Positions 16,069 to 19,188 of a stretch of DNA of 19,188 nt are shown here, one piece after another (position 1 is the stretch's first letter; every line of letters begins with the position of its first letter). The translations under genes and the position numbers were made by a program. The notes under the pieces were generated by a model, which made no database searches, was not told the DNA's origin, and saw only the letters and a program-made list of their open reading frames with translations. The DNA lies in assembly GCA_030067055.1 (NCBI GenBank), contig JASJAL010000038.1, forward strand, positions 1 to 19,188. The letters are read 5' to 3'. Origin of the DNA: Kiloniellales bacterium. Its GTDB lineage: Bacteria > Pseudomonadota > Alphaproteobacteria > Kiloniellales > JAKSBE01.

Positions 16069-17031
16069 TCAGACCGCCAGGCGACCTGCCTCCGTTTCCG
16101 GGGGCGGTTGGTACCCGAAGGCAGGCGACAGGCGCTCGACCATCAAGGTCTCCATTTCGGCGGCCTGCTCCGGCGTGAAGTAGTCCCTGTAGCCGTTGAC
16201 CTTGGCGCGGCGCACCTTGAAGCTCTCGGGATCCTTGGGATTGCGCAGAGTCAGCCCGCCCTGGCTGAAGAATCCCTTGCTCTCCAGCTGGCGAAGGTTG
16301 TCGAAGGATCCGAAGCGCACGGCCTCCTCGATCTCGGACTCCGAGAAGGGCTCGCCCATGAGGTCGACGATCCGCTTGAGCGTCGCGACCGGCTCGGCCC
16401 GCAGATCCTCGTAGCGAACCATCAAGCCGTTCTCCAGCTGGGCGAGGTTGCGCTCCCAGGTATTCAGGTAATCGATCAGGAACGGCAGGCCGATGTCGCT
16501 ATGCCGCACGAAGTCCCACATCGAGATCGTATGGCGGTCGATCGGATGCTCGATGGAGTGATTGATCAGTTCCTGCTTGTGGGCCGACTGCCGTTTGGTG
16601 AACTGGAAGTACCAGGAGACCGCGATATCGCAGGGATTGCGCGCCAAGAACATGACCGCCTTGTGGCGAAGCGCGTTGTCTGTCGCCTCGGCATCGAGCG
16701 CCTTGCCGACGATCCCCTCGTAGCTGTAGCAGCCGTTGGTTGCCGACAGCCGGGGAATCGCAGGGTTCCGGCGGGAGTACTCGTCCGATTTATGGAGGAA
16801 GGAGTCGGGCAGGCCGTAGCGCACCTGATATAGGCGCGAGAGCATGACCTTGAGCCAGGTATTGCCGCACTTGGGGTGCGCGATGATAATCAGCTTCGCC
16901 CGCTCGGCTTTCGCCAGTTCATGGTTGGCGAGAAGCCGCTCGCGCGCCGGCACCCGCAAAGCCCTAGGCAGGGGCGCCGTCGGTGCCAGGACAAGCCATT
17001 TCTTGATCGCATCACTGATCTGAAGCATCAC
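16069..17031 (-). CDS. Sulfotransferase-family protein lacking the usual catalytic His (sulfotransferase 3)
   Basis: A 320-residue Sulfotransfer_1 family protein, more distant from the other two. The 5'-phosphosulfate loop is HPKCGNTWLK (52-61), with Cys where Ser is usual. The 3'-phosphate site is ARNPCDIAVSWY (130-141). The C-terminal segment KVRRAKVNGYRDYF (272-285) is almost identical to that of its neighbours. When aligned through the shared IP motif (92-93), the presumed catalytic His of the paralogues (IPKIFFTH) falls on Asn99 (IPRLSATN). The PAPS-binding parts look intact. It may be inactive, use another base, or have a shifted active site. The start may be ATG 17031 or the next ATG at 17028. 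ELM1 follows after 114 bases on the same strand. It diverges from the HAD-HD gene. Confidence 0.88.
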   Translation of the reverse strand: MMLQISDAIKKWLVLAPTAPLPRALRVPARERLLANHELAKAERAKLIIIAHPKCGNTWLKVMLSRLYQVRYGLPDSFLHKSDEYSRRNPAIPRLSATNGCYSYEGIVGKALDAEATDNALRHKAVMFLARNPCDIAVSWYFQFTKRQSAHKQELINHSIEHPIDRHTISMWDFVRHSDIGLPFLIDYLNTWERNLAQLENGLMVRYEDLRAEPVATLKRIVDLMGEPFSESEIEEAVRFGSFDNLRQLESKGFFSQGGLTLRNPKDPESFKVRRAKVNGYRDYFTPEQAAEMETLMVERLSPAFGYQPPPETEAGRLAV

Positions 17032-17126
17032 AACTCACATCGCGATGATGTCCGGAGCCGGCCGCTCGACGGCGCGCCGAAGCAATCGCTTTTCAGGAGA
17101 CTCGATCCCGGTTTCTACTCAATCGG

Positions 17127-17189
17127 CCCCGGCCATGCAACGGGGTCGGGGGACGTGCCGCCGGATGGCACCACACCTGGTCCGGCGGC
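17127..17189 (+). promoter_or_regulatory. Two hairpins in the leader of the HAD-HD gene
   Basis: CCCCG-CGGGG (17127-17131 with 17141-17145) is followed by a perfect nine-base inverted repeat GCCGCCGGA (17157-17165) and TCCGGCGGC (17181-17189) with a 15-base loop. Both lie in the divergent gap between sulfotransferase 3 and the HAD-HD gene, 55 bases or more before the latter's start. No T tract follows, so a plain terminator is unlikely; a structured leader or an operator is possible. Confidence 0.4.
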
Positions 17190-17243
17190 TTGCCCCTGGC
17201 CGCAGCGCTCCCTAGGCTCCGCCGGAATCACGCGGGGAACGCG

Positions 17244-18737
17244 ATGCTGAAGGCCGTGAGCTTCGATCTCTGGGACACCCTGGTCCGAAAGGACTCCGAC
17301 GAGCCCAAGCGCGCGGCCCAGGGCCTGCGTTCCAAGCTGGCGGAGCGTCGGCGCCTGGTCTGGCAGGCGCTCAACGACCTGGCGCCCATCGCCGAGGACG
17401 CCGTGGCCGCGGCCTACGACGGCGCCGATGCCGCCTTCGACAGGACCCGGCAGGAGGACTTCGTGACCTGGACCATCGGCGAGCGGCTGCGCCGGGTCCT
17501 GGACTCCCTGGGCCGCGACTTGCCGGCCGAGACCTTCGCCGAGATCGTCAAGGCGCACGAGGAGATGGAGATCGCGATCCCGCCCGATGCAACGGAGGGC
17601 ATCGCCGAAGCGCTGGGCGCCCTGACCCTCCGCTACCGGCTCTGCGTGGTGTCCGACACCCTGGTCTCGCCGGCCGGGACCCTGCGTCGGCTGCTGGCTT
17701 CGCAGGGTCTCGGAGATTTCTTCACAGGTTTCGCCTTCTCCGATGAGGTCGGGCAGGCCAAGCCGCATCGAGCGATCTTCGAGTCCGCGGCCGACCAGCT
17801 CGGCGTCGAGCCACAAGAAATGCTCCATGTCGGCGACAGTGAGGACGAGGACATCGAAGGCGCGAAAGCGCTGGGCATGAAGGCCATTCTCTTCGTCGGA
17901 GTCGGGGGCAGTGGCCGGGCCGACACGGCGGCCGACGCGGTCTGCGAGCGTGCCGCCGACCTGCCCGAGATCATCGAACAATTGTCAAGCGAGGCGACCG
18001 ATGAGGCTCGCGCTCCGGCCGGCCAAGTCGCGATTCCCGCTCAGATGCGGACGGCGCCAGAAACCGAGGCTTTGCCGGAACCGGTCGCACCGAAACCGGC
18101 GGTGACAAGAAAGTCGGCCGAGAAGGCCCCCCGCGCCTGGCAGCGCATGCTTTCTGGTCGGCGACTCGACCTGCTCGACCCCTCGCCACTCGACGTCGAG
18201 GTCGAGGACATCGCCCATGGCCTGTCACGGGTCGCACGCTGGAACGGTCAGACCGGCGGCGACTGGGCCTTCACGGTGGCGCAACACAGCCTGCTGGTGG
18301 AAGAGATCTTTCGCCGCCTGCGGCCGGCGGCCGGGCCCCTCGACTGTCTCGCCGCGCTGCTGCACGACGCGCCAGAATACGTGGTCGGCGACCTGATCAC
18401 GCCCTTCAAGTCGGCCATCGGCAGCGACTACAAGGCCCTGGAGCGGCGCCTGCTGGCCGCCGTCTACCTTCGCTTCGGGCTGCCGGCGGAGCTGGCCAAG
18501 CCGGTCGCCAGCGCGATCAAGCGGGCCGACCGGGCCGCCGCATTCCTGGAGGCCACGCAGCTGGCCGGCTTCGACGAGGCCGAGGCCAGGCGTATCTTCG
18601 GCCGGCCGCGTGGCTACGAGAATCTTGGGCTCGATCGGGTCCGACTCGAGCCTTGGCCGCCTTCCGAGGCAAAATCCCGCTTCCTGGCGCGCTTCGCGAA
18701 GCTCGACGTGCTGGAGACCGCCGGCAAAGAAGACTGA
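17244..18737 (+). CDS. Fused HAD-family hydrolase and YfbR-like HD phosphohydrolase
   Basis: A 497-residue two-domain protein. Residues 1-245 are an HAD hydrolase: motif I FDLWDTL with nucleophile Asp8, motif II Ser137 (VVSDT), motif III Lys173 (QAKPH), motif IV HVGDSEDEDIEGA (Asp198, Asp201 and/or Asp203). In motif I the second Asp, usual in phosphatases, is Trp10. Residues about 250-295 are an Ala/Pro/Glu-rich linker. Residues about 297-490 match the alphaproteobacterial HD hydrolase that is normally a separate protein: RAWQRMLSGRRLDLLDP (297-312), His348 (VAQHS), His374-Asp375 (LLHDAPEY) and Asp429 (IKRADRAAAF), the four metal ligands seen in 5'-deoxynucleotidase YfbR. A nucleotide or sugar-phosphate dephosphorylating role is likely. 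ATG 17244 follows GGGGAA; upstream codons do not fit the HAD start. The hopanoid gene follows after 53 bases. Confidence 0.9.
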   Translation: MLKAVSFDLWDTLVRKDSDEPKRAAQGLRSKLAERRRLVWQALNDLAPIAEDAVAAAYDGADAAFDRTRQEDFVTWTIGERLRRVLDSLGRDLPAETFAEIVKAHEEMEIAIPPDATEGIAEALGALTLRYRLCVVSDTLVSPAGTLRRLLASQGLGDFFTGFAFSDEVGQAKPHRAIFESAADQLGVEPQEMLHVGDSEDEDIEGAKALGMKAILFVGVGGSGRADTAADAVCERAADLPEIIEQLSSEATDEARAPAGQVAIPAQMRTAPETEALPEPVAPKPAVTRKSAEKAPRAWQRMLSGRRLDLLDPSPLDVEVEDIAHGLSRVARWNGQTGGDWAFTVAQHSLLVEEIFRRLRPAAGPLDCLAALLHDAPEYVVGDLITPFKSAIGSDYKALERRLLAAVYLRFGLPAELAKPVASAIKRADRAAAFLEATQLAGFDEAEARRIFGRPRGYENLGLDRVRLEPWPPSEAKSRFLARFAKLDVLETAGKED

Positions 18738-18790
18738 GACTCCGCCAAGGCGCTGGACCGCGGCGGTGGGCGCGGCTATCTGTCTCCGCC

Positions 18791-19188
18791 ATGTCCACCG
18801 CCCTGCTGATCATCTCGATCCTGCCGCTGCTCGCCTGGATCTACCTTCTGTCATTCCACGGCGGCTTCTGGCGCGGCCGCGAGCGCCTGGACGGCGCGCC
18901 GAGCGAGCTCGCCGAGTGGCCTGCGGTGGTCGCCATCGTCCCGGCCCGCAACGAGGCCGACGTCATCGGTCAAGCCATGGCCTCGCTGCTGCGCCAGGAC
19001 TATCCCGGAAGCCTGACGGTGATCCTGGTCGACGATCACAGCGAAGACGGCACGGCCGAGGCCGCGACCGCGGCGTCGCGCACGACGGCGCGGCCCGAGC
19101 GCTTGCAGATCCGCGACGCCCGCGACCTCCCGCCCGGTTGGCTGGGCAAGCCCTGGGCGCTGTCGGAAGGCCTGCGTCAGGCCGATGC
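18791..19188 (+). CDS. hpnB: Hopene-associated glycosyltransferase HpnB (N-terminal part, cut by window end)
   Basis: The first 132 residues of a family 2 glycosyltransferase, open at the window end. Residues about 3-21 form an N-terminal membrane helix (LLIISILPLLAWIYLLSF), followed by GGFWR, then the GT2 core: VAIVPARNEADVIG (48-61), SLLRQDYPG, and VILVDDHSEDGT (77-88) with the donor-binding DDH. The phrase LPPGWLGKPWALSEGL (113-128) is typical of HpnB, encoded in many hopanoid gene clusters, whose exact reaction is not settled. No strong ribosome binding site precedes ATG 18791. Its position 53 bases after the HAD-HD gene may be chance. It suggests the bacterium makes hopanoids and that further hopanoid genes may lie to the right. 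Confidence 0.88.
   Translation, partial: MSTALLIISILPLLAWIYLLSFHGGFWRGRERLDGAPSELAEWPAVVAIVPARNEADVIGQAMASLLRQDYPGSLTVILVDDHSEDGTAEAATAASRTTARPERLQIRDARDLPPGWLGKPWALSEGLRQAD

Overview
The window looks like a chromosomal stretch of an alphaproteobacterium, most likely from the Rhodospirillales in the broad sense. The support is the high GC with strong G/C third-position preference, a ribbon-helix-helix protein of the alphaproteobacterial RHH_4 type, an ELM1-family protein, an HD hydrolase of the alphaproteobacterial type, a class GN (marine proteobacterial) sortase and a hopanoid gene (hpnB) at the right edge. The genus cannot be named from the sequence. No tRNA, rRNA, IS element or CRISPR array was found.

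Left part (1-4160): a small one-helix membrane protein overlaps a class GN sortase homologue. In that homologue the positions of the catalytic His and Cys are both Asp. Then come an RHH regulator, a glyoxalase I-like VOC protein, and a two-gene periplasmic dehydrogenase (Tat-signal small subunit plus GMC flavoprotein) closed by a clear terminator. No cytochrome subunit is attached.

Middle (4084-10250): an 870-bp non-coding stretch is followed by an orphan, one-helix, double-PAS sensor histidine kinase. After it comes a forward run of uvrB, a small lipoprotein, msrB (methionine-R-sulfoxide reductase) and a GFA-family zinc protein, mostly housekeeping, repair and redox genes.

Right part (10448-17031): this is the accessory-looking section. 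It holds a 2OG-Fe(II) oxygenase, three PAPS-type sulfotransferases, a GT8-like glycosyltransferase and an ELM1-family predicted glycosyltransferase. Four of these (sulfotransferase 3, ELM1, sulfotransferase 2, GT) run in the same direction on the minus strand. Sulfotransferase 1 faces them and overlaps the GT gene tail to tail by 37 bp. Taken together they suggest synthesis and sulfation of a surface glycan or glycolipid; this is inference, since no substrate is visible. The third sulfotransferase has Asn where the other two have the presumed catalytic His.

Right edge (17244-19188): a 497-residue fusion of an HAD hydrolase with a YfbR-like HD phosphohydrolase, then the start of hpnB, which is cut by the window end. 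The most unusual items are the double-Asp sortase homologue, the sulfotransferase cluster and the HAD-HD fusion.
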